DNA from: Gymnogyps californianus
Taxonomy: Eukaryota; Chordata; Aves; Accipitriformes; Cathartidae
Reading direction: 5' to 3'
Assembly (NCBI RefSeq): GCF_018139145.2
Contig: NC_059477.1
Coordinates: 33,087,502 to 33,151,501 of the forward strand
Length of the DNA stretch: 64,000 bases
Shown here: one piece after another, positions 23,501-37,139 of the stretch
Layout: each line of letters opens with the position of its first letter
Numbering within the stretch: position 1 is the stretch's first letter
The notes under the pieces: generated by a model
What the model was told of the DNA's origin: nothing
Databases searched by the model: none
The model's input: only the letters and a program-made list of their open reading frames with translations
Translations under genes and position numbers: made by a program

Positions 23501-26500
23501 GCAACTGAATTAAAAAAAAAAAGTCCTGCTTTATTGTCGAGTCTTTGGAAAACACGTTCAAATACAAGTCCACTTGTAACAGGGATAAGCTGTCTCATGA
23601 CTACCCATACTCCTAAAAAACCCCATAACCATGCTGAGGCTCCGGTAAAATCCCAATCCAGCCAGCCAGACAGCCAGTGAAGAGGAGACCAAGCCTCCAG
23701 CCCCAGGGAGGCCCCACAGTGCCCTGGGACCCATGTCTCTGCTGCCTTTCCTGAGCAGAAAGCCTGAATTAGCTGTATTTGCTTGCTCGCTGGCTCGTTT
23801 ATTTTCTTCCTCAGAAGCGTCCCCTCCAGTGTTGTCTCCTGGTGTTGATGTGGGAAAAGCCCCTGCAGCGCCAGGGAGTGCGAAGGCAGCTCTGCCCCAG
23901 CACCAGCTGACAGGGCCCAGGAGCACTTACCAAAGGGATTTCTTTCTCACCATTTTCAGTAAACATCAATAAAAATAAGCCAAAAGAAATCTCCCGAATG
24001 GCACAGCTCTTGCACCTCCTTTCCGTCCCCTCTCCCACCGCCCTGCGATGCTGAAATGTCTCCTACCACCCTGCCTGCACCACAGATCCCAAATGCTAAA
24101 TCCCAGCACCGCCTGATTCGCTTCTAAAACCCCCCAGGCTTTTCTGTAACATCCTGCAGAAATGTTACAGAAAATATCACCTATGCAGCGCTTGTCCTTC
24201 CTTTTTCCAGGGTTCTTAAAGTCCCCTGGAAGCTTTGCTCGGCAGGAAGGCAGCGGTACCCTTGCTGGCACTCGCGAGGCCAGAGCAAAAGCCGTGCAGG
24301 GACCCAGCCCGGTGTCATTTTAACTTGTGCTCCCATCCGAGGGCAGTGCTGCTGGAGACTGTCAGACGGCTCGGGGAGGAAGTCTCCTGGCAGGGCTCCA
24401 CCAAAGTGGAGTTGCTAGGTCACTGGAACAATAAAAAGGCAAGAAAAAACATCCTGGCTGCAAAAAAGAAAGGGGAAAAAAAAAAGGAAAAAAGCCATGG
24501 CAGTGTGTACAGTGCTGGTTAAGTGGAAAGAAACAGGGCTGGAGAGAGCAGGACGATGCCGCTGCTGGCTTTTGTAAGCCAGGTTTGCAATTGGTAAAAA
24601 TCTCACATGGGGCAAAATTTCCAGGGAAGCTAGCCCGCTGCTGCTATGGAGAGATTAATTACCCTTTGCATGTTAACCAGAGCATCACAATCCATCGTGT
24701 GACTTTCTTGCACCATCACACCCCCCCAGCAGCTGCCCATGTTCATTTAAACTGGTAATATAAGAAAACTGCCTCCAAGCAGGGCTATATTTTGGCAATA
24801 AGGGGGTGAGCACCCTCACAAGATGCAGAGTGCTGCGCAGCCCCAGGGCTCAGGCTCCTCTCTAAGCAAAGGTGCTAGCAGCTTAGAAGCTGCAGGATGA
24901 AATTTGGCTTTCTGAAAAGTTTCTTTTCAAGGCCAGAAGGGAGCATTAGCTCATTCTGTCTGACCTCATGTATAACCAAAGTCATTCCGTGTAGCTTATT
25001 TACTCTCAATATAAGCTCAGTGACTCGTATTTGACTTAAATGGATCTTGCAGGGAAAAAAACCCAAACTATTGGTATTTATGATTATTTGGGATTGTGCT
25101 TAAAACGACGAGAACCATGGGCCGAAGCACAGATTTTTCTGCACAAAACCTCAACGTGCATCAAAAAGCGATGCCTGGTGGTGTGAAGCATACGTGCGGC
25201 AGGAGCCATCCGCCCCAAGAGCCAAGGACTCTGGCCCTTTGCAGACCCAGGAGGAAACAAGGTGGTATTTTCATGTCAGACTCTGGAAACAAAACCACAG
25301 GTCCCTGCTCCAAAGTAGTCTGAGACCAGGAGCTGCTTCCCACAGCCAGAAGGGGACAATAAATACCGGGAAGAGGGAGGAGGGAGTAGAAAAAAGGGTG
25401 CTGCCACGCTGAGAGGCCACGCCGGGAGCAGCCGGGGGCTGCCACAGGTCCCTGGGGGCCGAGTGATGCTGCCCACCGCTGCAGGGTGGGCTTTGGTCCA
25501 GGTGTCTTGACCAGAGCCTCGCTCCAGCAATGCACTTAAGAAGAGCTCCCCGGGGAACTGTTCTCTGTGCTTAACGCTAAGCACGCACCAAAGAGCTTTG
25601 CTGGCCGGCGGCCGCATGAGGCGTGATGACCAACCTGGGAACTGAGTAACTTCTCAAGGACATGGTGGGGACGAGAGGGATGAAGGGCCCTCTTGGATGC
25701 AGGAGGATCACAAGGCCACCAAGGGGTGGATGCAGCTTGGTGACACACAGATACAAGGCTCGCTGGATTCTTCCCTCCATGTGGACTAGCAAAACCCAAC
25801 CCCATCCCAGGGGAAAACTGACAGCAGCCCAAGCCTTACACCCAGGCCTTGCCTCCCAGCTGAAGGTGGGATGCAGGGCATGGTGTGCAGGGCACAGATC
25901 TTCTCGTGGCTCCCACTCTTCCAGCAAGGGATGGTGAAAACATCCATCTTGGGAGGAGATGGAGAAAAAGGCAAACAGGCAAAAAAATAAAGCAGCTTAA
26001 AAAGAAATTAATCCCCAGAAGAGATAAGGGCCCCCACCTCCCTTCCCCCCATCTGATGCAAAAGGATGATGATCTAAATCGCATTTCCTAGATGACACCG
26101 CACTGATCTGCTGCCGGAAGCAGCGGTGGCAGTGCTCAGGATGGCGCCGGACCTCCTTCTTCCAGGGGACGAGCCAGGTCCTTCCCTGCTGGCACCTGCC
26201 AGCCGGTCACCACTGCCGCCATGGAGGAGCAGCATGCCCTGGGGTGGCTGGAGCAGGTGTTCCTCCCGCTGTCCCCCACCACTCTCCCACTGCCTCTGCA
26301 GTCACACGTTTCCTTTCCGAGAACTGGAGGGGAAGGGATTTACCACTTCCAGTGCCTTTCTGCATGTGTTTCAGGGAGGCTGAAAACAAGACGCCTTCTT
26401 TTGGCTGCATGCGAGTCTCTGCTCTGCAGCAGGCAGCCCCACAGCCAAGCCCTGCAGCCAGCAGTGGAAATGGGTGATGGAGAAGGGCAGGATTGGGCTG

Positions 26501-27649
26501 TCACCCTCCAAGCTGTCACTGAGGACTCACAGGAGTCACAGTCAGGTCACAGCCTACTGTGGTGCATATGGGTGCTGTGTGCTGACCAAGGCAGCGCAGA
26601 GGATCAAGAGGCCAGAAATCTGTGCCCAAACCCTATCTGCCCACACACTGACCCATATTACCCAGCACAGAGCCACCTCACACCAACTGCCTTGGCACAC
26701 TCTTGTCATCAAGTGACCATCAACTTCGGTCTTAACTCAGCATGTGACACGGCTTACCCAGCACCGTACGATCTCCAGGCGTACCAGCAATTTGCAGGAC
26801 AGGATTACAAGGATCTCTGACCGCACGGTATGGGCTGTTCTCGGAGGCCACAAAATTGCTGGTACTCCCATTCCCCAGATCAGAAGCCTCCTGGTCCTCA
26901 TTTGGCTTTCTTCATGCATCATATTTGCTCCATGTCCCTCAGAAAAGGCCATCTTCACTATTATTCTGCACTCTCCGATCAAGTTTCCCTCCTAAGAAAC
27001 ATCCTTTCAAAGGGCTTTTATCTGCAGGATTGGCTGCCAGTCTAATACTGCAGCCCCATTTTGTATTTGCTGAAAGAGCTGATAATGTCCTAAAAAGAAT
27101 TAACATTTAGATATTAGTCTTGTAACTGAATCCGAATCAAACAATGGTGACTGTTCAAATGCCTAAAGCTACTCAGGGGTATTTTCCTTTGAGCTCTTCC
27201 AAGCTTGTACCAGGGGTAAGGAGCTTTCTAAAGATGCCTTTGTGAGCACCAGCTACTGAAACCCTTCTCCTTGTCCCTCCAGACACAGATACAATTATGC
27301 CCAGCTCCGGCACAAAGATAAAGGCTGAATTACAAGAGCAGTATTATGCTTTACAATCACAGTCCTTGATTCCAATTGACAAGGAAAGCAAATCATGCGC
27401 AGTTGGTTTGCTGATGTTTCCACTCCTGGAAATTCATTCTACCACAGGAGAAGAAATTAGTTCAATACACAGGGTTACTTTTTGCATTACCTCCCCAGAT
27501 TGCTAAATTACCTTAACTTGTCAGTTCATGAGCTCTTACAAGTTATGCAGGGTCAAACCTGGCCACCACTCATATGGGACATCTTTCTTTGCAGAAGGTT
27601 TAACCACCAGCTGCTACAGTTTCCCTGATAAGAAAGTGCTTTCTTACCT

Positions 27650-27815
27650 ACAATGGCATGGATGCAGTGGGACAGCCATTCAGAGAAGCTGTGCAACCTT
27701 TCTCTGGAGTAAATTTTTAAAAACGTGTTAGATAAACATCTTCTGGGGTGATCCTGCAAGGGGAGACGTCTTGAGATCCCTTGGAAGGTATTTTGACATC
27801 CCTTCCAGACCTGCC
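27650..27815 (+). repeat. Old CR1 LINE 3' fragment
   Basis: The text cagagaagctgtgc, gttagataaacatcttctgg, ggggtgatcctgcaag, and the closing cttgagatcccttgga followed by catcccttccagacctg are the terminal phrases of older CR1 subfamilies. It is diverged and truncated, without a clear terminal octamer repeat. Confidence 0.6.
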
Positions 27816-30800
27816 TTCTGTTTTTATAGAGTGGTCAAAAAACAAAAACAAACCAAAACCCCCTCAAATATCCAAACTCCAACCTCCACCCCTCAACTTA
27901 AGTATACTCCTCCCCCCAAGACAGGTCCTGCCTCCCTGGGTGGGCTGCAGTACCCTCCTGCTAGGCAATCACAGAAGGTATCTTTCCAATAATATATTGA
28001 AGCCAAATCTTCAACTTAGTGTGATTCATCCCCGCTTCAGCGAAGTTCAACAGAGCATGACGTTTCATGCCGGTCCTCGGGGCTTAAGAGATTTTCCACA
28101 AGAGGAAGGGTGTTAACGCCAGTGTCCTAACAAGCGGTGACATGGATAATTGTGCTCTATAGATCCAAATTCCTCTTGTCACTCCAGATGCAGAAGTGCC
28201 TTTTAGCATGCTCTTCAAGAAAAAAAGAGCCCTCCTTTGCTACCGGGAACCCAAAGGAACCTGCCCATCAGTCCAAAACTCCTGCACGGGGTTTCTTCCA
28301 TGGTCTGGAGATCTCTGAGGGAATCTGAGGGTGGTTCTGGTAGCAGAAATGATAACAATGTCTGCCTGGTTATAGAGGCAAGAGGTCAGACTGATTCCTG
28401 TAATAGCCTTTAAAACCTCTGCCATCACAGAGTGCTGAAAAATGCTGAGAAAAACGTCCTGAATGTGTGTGTGCAACACGATGTCCTCTGGGAGATGCAG
28501 CCTGGGCTGCACCGCTGGGACAACCACTAACCATGCCCAGTTAACCCTTCACCTATCAGACGATTTAAGATGCCTCCTCAGTCCTTTCCCAGCTGATTTC
28601 ATCCCAGAGCTAAATTAGCTCAGGGTTAAAAAGAAAAGGGTGTTTTCTCCCAAACTTCAGCTGCAAGATCCTCGTTGCCATCTAACCACTGTGCAAAAGG
28701 TCCCTCAGACATCTCTGTGTTTGCCTTGGTGAAAGAGCTGCAAAGGTCACGGCGTATCCAGAGGACTTTTTGCAAGTGCTAACTTGGAAGACCAAGAAAG
28801 GCTGCTCAGGCAGAAGGGCCAAGGGAAGGACCTGCAGCGTTCGGTCGCATTGCAAGTGACACGGTCACCCTCAAACAGCTTAAACTGGCCAGATCACAGT
28901 CGGGATGCTGCAAAAGCAGTTTTAAAAGTCCTCCTAGCTTCATGTCCTTGCAAAGAATGAAAAGGCAGATGGTGCTTGCTTCTCCCAGTGGAGAGTCAAT
29001 CTGCCAAGGTCAAGGCGCTTGCACAAGGTATTCGGACAGCTGGAGAGAAAACAACGGGGTTTGCACCTAATTTTCCTGCTGCATTGCCTTGCACTTCTTT
29101 GCGCACCCTCTTTTTTCCTAGCAAAGCAAGATGATTAAGATGGTTGCACTTCTCCTGCAGACACACAGGCAGAGCCCTGCCAAGCAGGAGTGTCTGAAAC
29201 GGCCCCTCTGCCTGGACTCAAAAGCCTCGGGAGATCAGCTTCGGGCTAGTGGTGTTTTTAAATACAGCCAACCTGGACCTCTTGTGTGTCTCCTGGATTT
29301 GCAGCTCACGTTTTCAAGGGGTTTTTATCTACCACCTCGACAGCCAGAAGCTCTTTTTCTCCCCCTCTAAGCGATTCTCCTGTAACAACAACTCCAGGAG
29401 TTGGGGTTTTAAGGAAAGACAGCCAGATCTTAGGAGGCTCTCAACACAGATCCTGACTTTTGGCAGCAGTGCTCCCTCGCCCACAGCCGAGATGCTGACT
29501 GCAGCTTGGGAGATGCTTAAGTAACCAACTGCAAAACTATTTATCAAATGACTCCAAGTAAAGGGCACGGTGGATGCAGAAGCAGATATAACACTCCTCA
29601 ACAGCTCTGCCTGCACAGAAGACAGGCAACGGGAAATACCTTCAACCAAAGCCATGGGAGGAACTGGGGGCAGCAGCACGGGAGCAGCGACAGCTTGTAG
29701 GATATTTCCTATAAGCGCCCTGCTTATAGGAAATAGGTTGGGTTTTGCATTTCAGGCACTTTTTAAATGATATTTTTATATCTACTATCATCTCATACAT
29801 TTTTTACTGGTTTCTGAAGAGATGAAGCTCCTGAGACAGCTTTGTCTGTCCTCCTACATTGAAACAAATTAGCCTGGAAGGCAGAGACCTCCAAGACAGC
29901 AAGTTCCTATAGGTGTTATGAAGACCAGCACTTTGCTAGAGAAGACTCTACTGAGTGTCCAACTTGGGGACCTGCTGCACTCAGGCCAAGGAGGGTCCCC
30001 GTGGTTCAGTCCATGCCCTGGCCGTGGGACCTGTACACACTCAGCACCCACGGAGCCCAAAATAAACCACGGCACACGCTAACACCACCCACCCTGTGGC
30101 GAGCAGAAGGAAGCAAACCACAGGTACTGCTCACAGAGTAACTTTATCACATGTCTCTCCCTTGCATGGGTTTGCCCAAACACTGACAGCTCTAAAAATG
30201 AGCCTCTCTTTCCCCTGGTTTTACACAACCAGACTTTTGACCCCAGCACCCCAGCGAGTGGAAGCCTCACATCGTTTTACCTTCCTCGATCCCTCTGCTC
30301 ACCCTGGCTCTGCCTGCCCATTCTCCAAGCTCTTCAGGACCAGGGGTGACCATCACCCCATCCAGCACCCACCTGAGATAAAAAACAAATTAATAGCAAA
30401 GAAGAGACGTGACCCAAGATCCTAAAATCTGTATTATAAACCTCACAGTATTCCGATCCTACAAGAGGTCCTCATTTTAAACAGGAACTGGTTCTTATTC
30501 CCTTTTTCGCCTGTTCTGTCCTGAGCACTTCAGCAGACTGGGTCTGACAGCAGCGTTACTAACACAGGCAAGAGCTACGCTAACAGCTTGGAGGAGCTGA
30601 AGTTTACAGAGCTTCCTTTACTCGAGGGAACCGCATTTTTCTAAGATTATATTATTACTTGGGCTGGTCGCTCAGTAATGCAACATCATTTCCCTTTTGG
30701 GTGGGAAAGTTCTCTCCTTGTCCTCAGATGCGAATGATTTCAGCCTGAAAGGATGAATGCGAACTCTGCATAATCAAAGAGCCATAAATGAACTGTGCCC

Positions 30801-31299
30801 CTTGCTGAAACAGCAGGATGTTATAGTATAACACCTGGGCATTAAAAAATATATGGTGATGGGTGTACGCACATCAGCTGTATGTATGCAGAAAAGGGTG
30901 AGAGGGAAGGGTGGCCAGGTGTGACAAAACCATTTTCTCCTGATAGGCACCCACAGACTTCATTCTTTCACCAAGCCTGTGCTTGTAGCCCTCCTGCATC
31001 TGCTCTGGATGAATATCCCAGCAAACGAACCTCTAATATTTATGGAAACAGCAAATTACAATGCAAATGTCACAAAACTGCTCAGAGAAACAGAAATTTG
31101 AATTTGTAATCAGGTCTACTGCCACTGAAAACTGGATTCTGCCTTTTACGCTCAGCCGATCAGGAAAGAGAAAAATCGTATGACCTACATCTTCAATTGA
31201 ATGTAAATAACAGAGCCTGTGGTTGGGGTATTAAGGCCTCGTGACGAGCTTGCTCACGAGCTACAGACTATGGATTTTGTATTGGACATTATCAGGGGA

Positions 31300-31684
31300 A
31301 TGAAGAGAGAAGAGAAGGCTCTGGGGAGACCTTATAGCAGCCTTCCAGTACTTAAAGGGGGCCTACAGGAAAGATGGTGAGGGACTCTTTATCAGGGAGT
31401 GCAGTGATAGGACGACGGGTAATGGTTTTAAACTGAAAGAGGGTAGATTTAGATTAGCTATTAGGAAGAAATTCTTTACTGTGATGGTGGTGAGGCACTG
31501 GAACAGGTTGCCCAGAGAAGCTGTGGATGCCCCCTCCCTGGAAGTGTTCAAGGCCAGGTTGGATGGGGCTTTGAGCGACCTGGTCTAGTGGAAGGTGTCC
31601 CCGCCCATGGCAGGGGGGTTGGAACTAGATGATCTTTAAGGTCCCTTCCAACCCAAACCATTCTGTCGTTCTATGATTCTATGA
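31300..31684 (+). mobile_element. CR1 LINE, 5'-truncated 3' end
   Basis: The sequence holds the typical avian CR1 reverse-transcriptase end and short 3' UTR (gattagctattaggaagaaa, cactggaacaggttgcccag, aggtcccttccaacccaaac). It finishes with the diagnostic attctatgattctatga octamer repeat. The element is 5'-truncated, as most CR1 copies are, and sits inside HEG1 intron sequence in antisense to the gene. The left edge is approximate. Confidence 0.9.
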
Positions 31685-34604
31685 ATATTACAAATGACCA
31701 ACTTTTAATTCGGTTGGAGCACCTTCTGACCCTCTGGCTGGTCAAACTGCTCTGAAAGCTTCTTTGCACCATTGCAACAGCAGAAAGACACCACAACAGG
31801 TGCCAGGATCTGGCCATGCCTCTTTCCAGAGGAGTTCCGTGCATCTCCGAGTGGATCAGCCCAGGCGTGAGCGGTGCTGTTAGTCTGCGCAGACACCCTG
31901 ACCCACCCAGACCCTACTCACCCCCCATACCTGAGAAACTCTTGAAACTATGCAGGGAAGCAAAGCCAGAATCCAGAGGGTTTACGCTGGCTATCTATGA
32001 TCCATCCAGCTCCGGATCATTTCCCCAGGGTATTTAGGAGGTTGCAGCCCTGCCCTGAGCACCCCACGCATGGCAGGGGCAGCCGGACTGGGCGCAGCAC
32101 GCCGTGCCCCCCTCCTGCCTCCCCACAGCAGCAGACACAGGCAGAAAGACAGAGTTTTTGTGCTGCAAAAAGGCAGCAGGCTCAGCCATAGCTGAACCCT
32201 ACCACTCTGTACCTATCCTTATTTTGGAAATGGTATGTAGCTACCGTTGATGGGGAACCCATGGCACCAGCTAATGGGTCCGTCCAGCAGCGACTCCAGA
32301 AGAGCTACAAACTTTGGTGGTGCCTTAGTCTCTACACCACAGCACTGAAACACTATTGCTACACTGACAGGTTTTATTGGCTTGATTAACTTGTTAATTG
32401 AAATAGTTCCTTATTCTGTGCTTTTTTTTTATTAGCTTGGATGAATGCTTCATAAATAAAACCATCACAACCAGACTGATGCTACTAAGGCCTCAGTCCA
32501 CTTCTGTACAGCCATAAGAGCAGTGTGCGGTGCCAGCAGCAGCTCCCGCAGCAGCCGTGCATGGCCCCGGAGCCCGGGCTGACCGGTGGCAGCACCCAAG
32601 CAGGCAGCCAGCACGCACCTACAGTCAGCCGGGCTTTGGTCCCCACTTTCACCCAAGGGATGGCTCAGTGCCCGGTTTGGTACCTAGCAGGACAGCACAA
32701 TCCCCTACTCCTATTGCTCAGACACCTCCCAAAATCCCTTTTGCAAGATTGCCTGAAATGCTGCGGGTTTGAAGAAGTGGCTTTACATTTCAGATGCACA
32801 GGCACAGTCCCAGCCATGGCAGCATGCATTCGAGTTTTCCACTACAACCACACCAAGACCAACTACCTTTCTAGCCTGGTACCACACCCCCTCCCCAAAA
32901 TGAGCATAATCCTCTGCCACCTCCGAGAGATGCGATGGTGATGGAGCCATTAGCCTCCGCAGAGTGCTCAGCTGCTGTGACATGCCCCCTGTAGATGAAT
33001 GGGACAGGGAGGATGGAGGCAGCACACAGAACAGCTTGGGAGCTCAATCATGGAAGGTTTCTGACTGCCAGCCCAAAAATTGGGAGCTGTAAGAGCCGGT
33101 GAAGGAAGCAGAAACGCCACACTCCTCTAAACTCATCAGTATCTGCAACTTTTGATAGTGAAAATAATATTCCCTGAGGAAGGCACCCCTGCACCAGCAA
33201 GGCTGGCATCAGCCCCTGCAGCAACCGCCCGTCTTCCTCGTCCTCCCAGCCACGAGAGAAAATTAAAGCAAATTAAATTATCCCTCTGAAGTGGTGATGG
33301 CTGCTGGAGCAGAGTGCGCTGCGAACGCCTGCTGAATGGGCGCGGGCTGGCTCTGGTGGTTTGCTACTGGGAAATTAAACTTTGCGGAGAGCCCAATAAC
33401 GGGATTTAGCTACAGCTGTCCCTTTACCCACTGTGCCTGGTCACAGCTTAGCACTCACATTCACTGCGTATGGAGGTGTAAATGAATACGCATCACTACG
33501 TGCTCCCTGCCAGTCGGGTTACACAATTATCTCTTGGACCATATTCATTTACCACTTAAATATCACGCAAAGTGCTTTTACAGACTGATGCGGGCCCAGC
33601 CAGTCAGTGCATGATCCTTGTTACCTTCAGGGGCCTGGGATGGGGAACAGGCAGGGAAGCTGGTCTCTTATCTCCTCCTTTTCTGAAACACTTTTTTTTC
33701 CTTCTCTTTTCTTTTTTGCTTTTAATTATGTACCCCAAAGGAGCAGAGCTAAATCTATACAACTCCAGGGACTTCACGTTCGCAGCACACCAACCAAATC
33801 CACTTACAGCTCACAGAGAGGAGCAGCAAAGATGTCCAAGAAAAGAAAACCCTGCAGCCTACGGGTCTTTTGATAGCAATGCAGAGGCACGGGAGGTGAT
33901 CCTTCCTTGTCCCCATGCCACAGGGGAAGGAAGCATCCTTCCTGCACCACCGGCGGTCACCTTAAATCCTGTCAAAGCTAAACAGCAGCATCTTACACCT
34001 CTCTGCATCGGCGTGACTGCACAGGGAGCCAGGTTTCTGTCGCCCGGGAGCCACGAAATCCGTACTGTGAAATTTGAGGCAGGTTTGGAGGCACTACCAT
34101 ACTTTTGTGCAAACAGGCATTCTCATCATCTTCTTCCCTCACCCCTAAATTTGCTTCTTCCGCACACAGAAAGTTTCAAAGATAGAAAGTTAAAAAAAAA
34201 AGGTAAATAAATGCAGACTGTTCTGCCCCTCTCTTTCTTAGGGTTGGGAAGTTTCTCCTAGCAGCCAGTCTAAATCTCTGCTGCAAGCTAAGCCGATTCT
34301 TTCTCGGGTGATTTCACGCCTTATTTCCAGGGCTCCCACTGGGGAAGCTGCAAAGAAAGGCGGCAGCTGGCACAGGAGAGAGGGAGAAAGGACAGAAGGC
34401 CGGACACAGATGGCAGAAAAGCAGATCAACTTCTCAGGGCAAGCCCATTGCCGGCGGCCCCGCACTGTGCCGGGCGGCATGGCAGGGCACTGGTGCAGGT
34501 CAGAAGTAAAGGGAAAAGGGACATTGCAGAAACAGGGGGAGACCCCAGCCATAGTGACTTTGTCGGGGACTCAGTGCCACCTCTGCCGTCCCTGTGGTGT
34601 CACT

Positions 34605-34710
34605 GCAATTATTCCCATTTTACAGATGGGAAACCTGAAATAAGGAGACCTGCAGGAGGACGGAGCTTGTAGCCGAACCTCCACCCGACCCAGGCTGGCA
34701 GCAGACGGTG
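34605..34710 (-). repeat. MIR-like SINE remnant, antisense
   Basis: The sequence ttattcccattttacagatgggaaac and what follows is the reverse complement of the tail region of MIR/CORE SINEs (cccatctgtaaaatggg). It is short and diverged. Confidence 0.4.
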
Positions 34711-35844
34711 CTCTTCGGCTCACCCAGCACCCATGTAAAACAGAGGAATTTCAAAGAGGGGTTTGATGACTCTTTAACTCTACTGTCACCAGCTTTCTCG
34801 CTTCCTACTTCACCTATTTTTTCCTATGTTCCTCTCCCCCAATTCAGCCTGTACTTTAAACAACATGCGAAAGCCATCTGTCCTCATTTCTTCACCAGAC
34901 AAGCCCACGGTGGGTTTGGCAGGGAGGGGTGGCAGATGTGGTCTGAGGCGCCGGCAGGCTGGGGAAGGCAGCTCCGCAGGGCAGCCCGGCTCCTGCCCCA
35001 CTCCCTCGCCCCATGCTTTGTGAGAGACTCAAAAGCCCCATTTCTACACCCACTGCCTCACCATCTGCTCGCTAAGCCCTGCCTGAGAAAGGGCTTTTGC
35101 CGCCTAACCTCAGACTCATTTCAAACGGAGATGTTATCGTCATTTCCACGTAGTGCCGGTGTGATGGGTTCACAAGAAACACTCCCCGTCCCGCTTCAAG
35201 CAAGCATTTTCAAAGGCGAAAAACATCTCAGAGAGGCAGGAGCAGTGGTGAGACAGACAACAGGGATTTCTCAAGCATCTACAGCTCAACCTGAGAGTGA
35301 TTCAGGAGATCCCATCAGCCCGCTCCCATAACACCAAACAATTCCCTTGACTGACAAGCATAGAGCTGTAGCTAACAGCAAGTGAATCGCAGCTGTCAGG
35401 ACCCAGCATAATTCATGATGCTGTTTGCTAGGGAGCGAGCTACTGCCGGGCTATTTATCACTCCTTCACGATGCGTCCCCTGTTCTTTCTGGATAGGGTT
35501 GACATGAATCACGAGCACCTGTAGCTGCCGAGCACGGGCTGCACGGAGCAAAGCCTCTGCCGCTGAGCCAGGCAGCCAGACGCTGGTAGCCAGACAAATG
35601 GTTTTTCCAGCATATGGACAGATAGCTCGGGCTTTTCAGACTCTTAACAAAGGAAATGCATTCCTCCGCTGACTCTCAGGAGTCATCAAGGTCACAGGAA
35701 AAGATGCCAGATCGAAAGCTGAGATGAAATTAAATAGTTTTTTCTGTCCACTGAGGAATTTGCGCAGCTCTCATCAAATAATAGGCGAGCCCTTTGCTGG
35801 CAAGTTGCAGATTTTATCTTCACAAGATTGGTAGCAGGTAAGAC

Positions 35845-35970
35845 AGCGTTATTCTCTCCCTGTTTGGAGGGCAAACTGATACTTGGAGTGGCACAAAGAA
35901 GTGGCTGAGCTGGGAACAGACCCAAATCTCCTTCATTTCGGTGCAGTATCCTAGCCACCAGGCTGCTCTC
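35845..35970 (-). repeat. MIR-like SINE remnant, antisense
   Basis: It starts with ttattctctccctgtttgga, passes gctgagctgggaacagaccc, and ends with gcagtatcctagccaccagg. The last is the reverse complement of a tRNA-like SINE head. The reading is by eye only. Confidence 0.4.
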
Positions 35971-36246
35971 ACACAAACACTGTTAGTTAGGAGCTTTCTA
36001 AGCCACTGCAGGGTACATTCCAGTCAATATCTCAAACTATACATTTGATCTACTGTGGACATATCTTACAAAGGCACGCCTTGGGTTTGTGACAAAAACT
36101 AAAATGTTATAAATGTAGTTTTGTCACATTTCCTGAAATTGTATAGCTCCGTGAAAGTAAACTTAACTGCAAGTACCAAAGCATGATATTCTCTCCACAT
36201 CAGAAATTAAAAGATGAAATTTGACAGTCCAGCTCAGGCAGGCGAT

Positions 36247-36284
36247 CAAGCCTAAAACCTACTTAAAACCTACTTAAAACCTAC
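36247..36284. repeat. Three tandem copies of an 11-bp unit
   Basis: aaaacctactt is repeated with a last copy aaaacctacat, in HEG1 intron sequence. Confidence 0.8.
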
Positions 36285-37047
36285 ATAGGACTAATTTGAC
36301 GTATTGGATTTCCTTATACCACCTGCAGACACCCAGCGTTTTCCAAACATCGAGAATTAGTCATCCTTAGACCTATGTGTCTTCTTCAGCAAGTAAGTGA
36401 ACCAGTTTACTGGTGAAATGAGCCCCACTTGTTCTGGGAAAAATATGGTTTATTCGGTGCTGAAACCAAATTCAGCATCATTTGTAAAGCGCCAAACTAG
36501 TCATTGCTCCTGATAATGACACTGTAGATGTGGCATGCAAAGAAAAATGTGACTTTATACATGACTAATCTGACAGTCTGTAGGCGACACAGAGAGAGAG
36601 GGTATTTATAGAGAGCTGATGGCATCTGTCCCCACACCTGGATGTGGGTCAGCACCTAAGGTGAAATGAGGGCATGTCGGGAGACGAGCAGTAGGCAACT
36701 CAGACCCTGAAGACCACCTACGGGAACCACCGATTTCCCACCTGGGAAGCATTTTGGTGGGTGGACACGTGTTGGCCGTGCCCCTGGTACCCACCAGAGC
36801 CTTCCTCGAGTTCCTCTGTGAAGTTTCCACTGCTCGCCTTCGAGTCACTCCACGCAGCTACAACGCGTTTACAGTTTCCCACCCACGACTCCCATCCCAA
36901 ACCTTCACCCATCGAAGCGCTTGCCTGTACCACGACGGGCTGGGGCAAGGTTAAAAAGGGAGAGGGATTTGGAGGGAGGGAGGGAGGGGGGGGTTGCACT
37001 TCGCAGCCGATGCAGCTCTGGGTGATGCCGGGATGCTCAGCAACCCT

Positions 37048-37139
37048 CGGTCGCGGTGCGGCGGAGGGGGCGCGGGTCCCACGCCGCGCGGGTCCCCGCG
37101 CGGCGTGGGACCCGCGCCCCCTCCGCCGCACCGCGACCG
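37048..37139. repeat. Perfect 45-bp-arm GC-rich palindrome with 2-nt spacer
   Basis: Positions 37048-37092 and 37095-37139 are exact reverse complements of each other, separated only by TC. The centre reads ccgcgcgggtccccgcgcgg. It sits about 50 bp inside HEG1 intron 1, just downstream of the exon 1 donor. The arms contain no mismatches by eye. Confidence 0.92.

Noticed and set aside
26221..26820. 199-codon plus-strand open frame
   Set aside because: No domain, no splice context, no compositional signature, and it lies deep in HEG1 intron sequence. It is most likely chance.
33572..34210. 212-codon plus-strand open frame
   Set aside because: It overlaps simple T-rich sequence, has no recognisable protein family, and ends in poly-A. 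Treated as chance.
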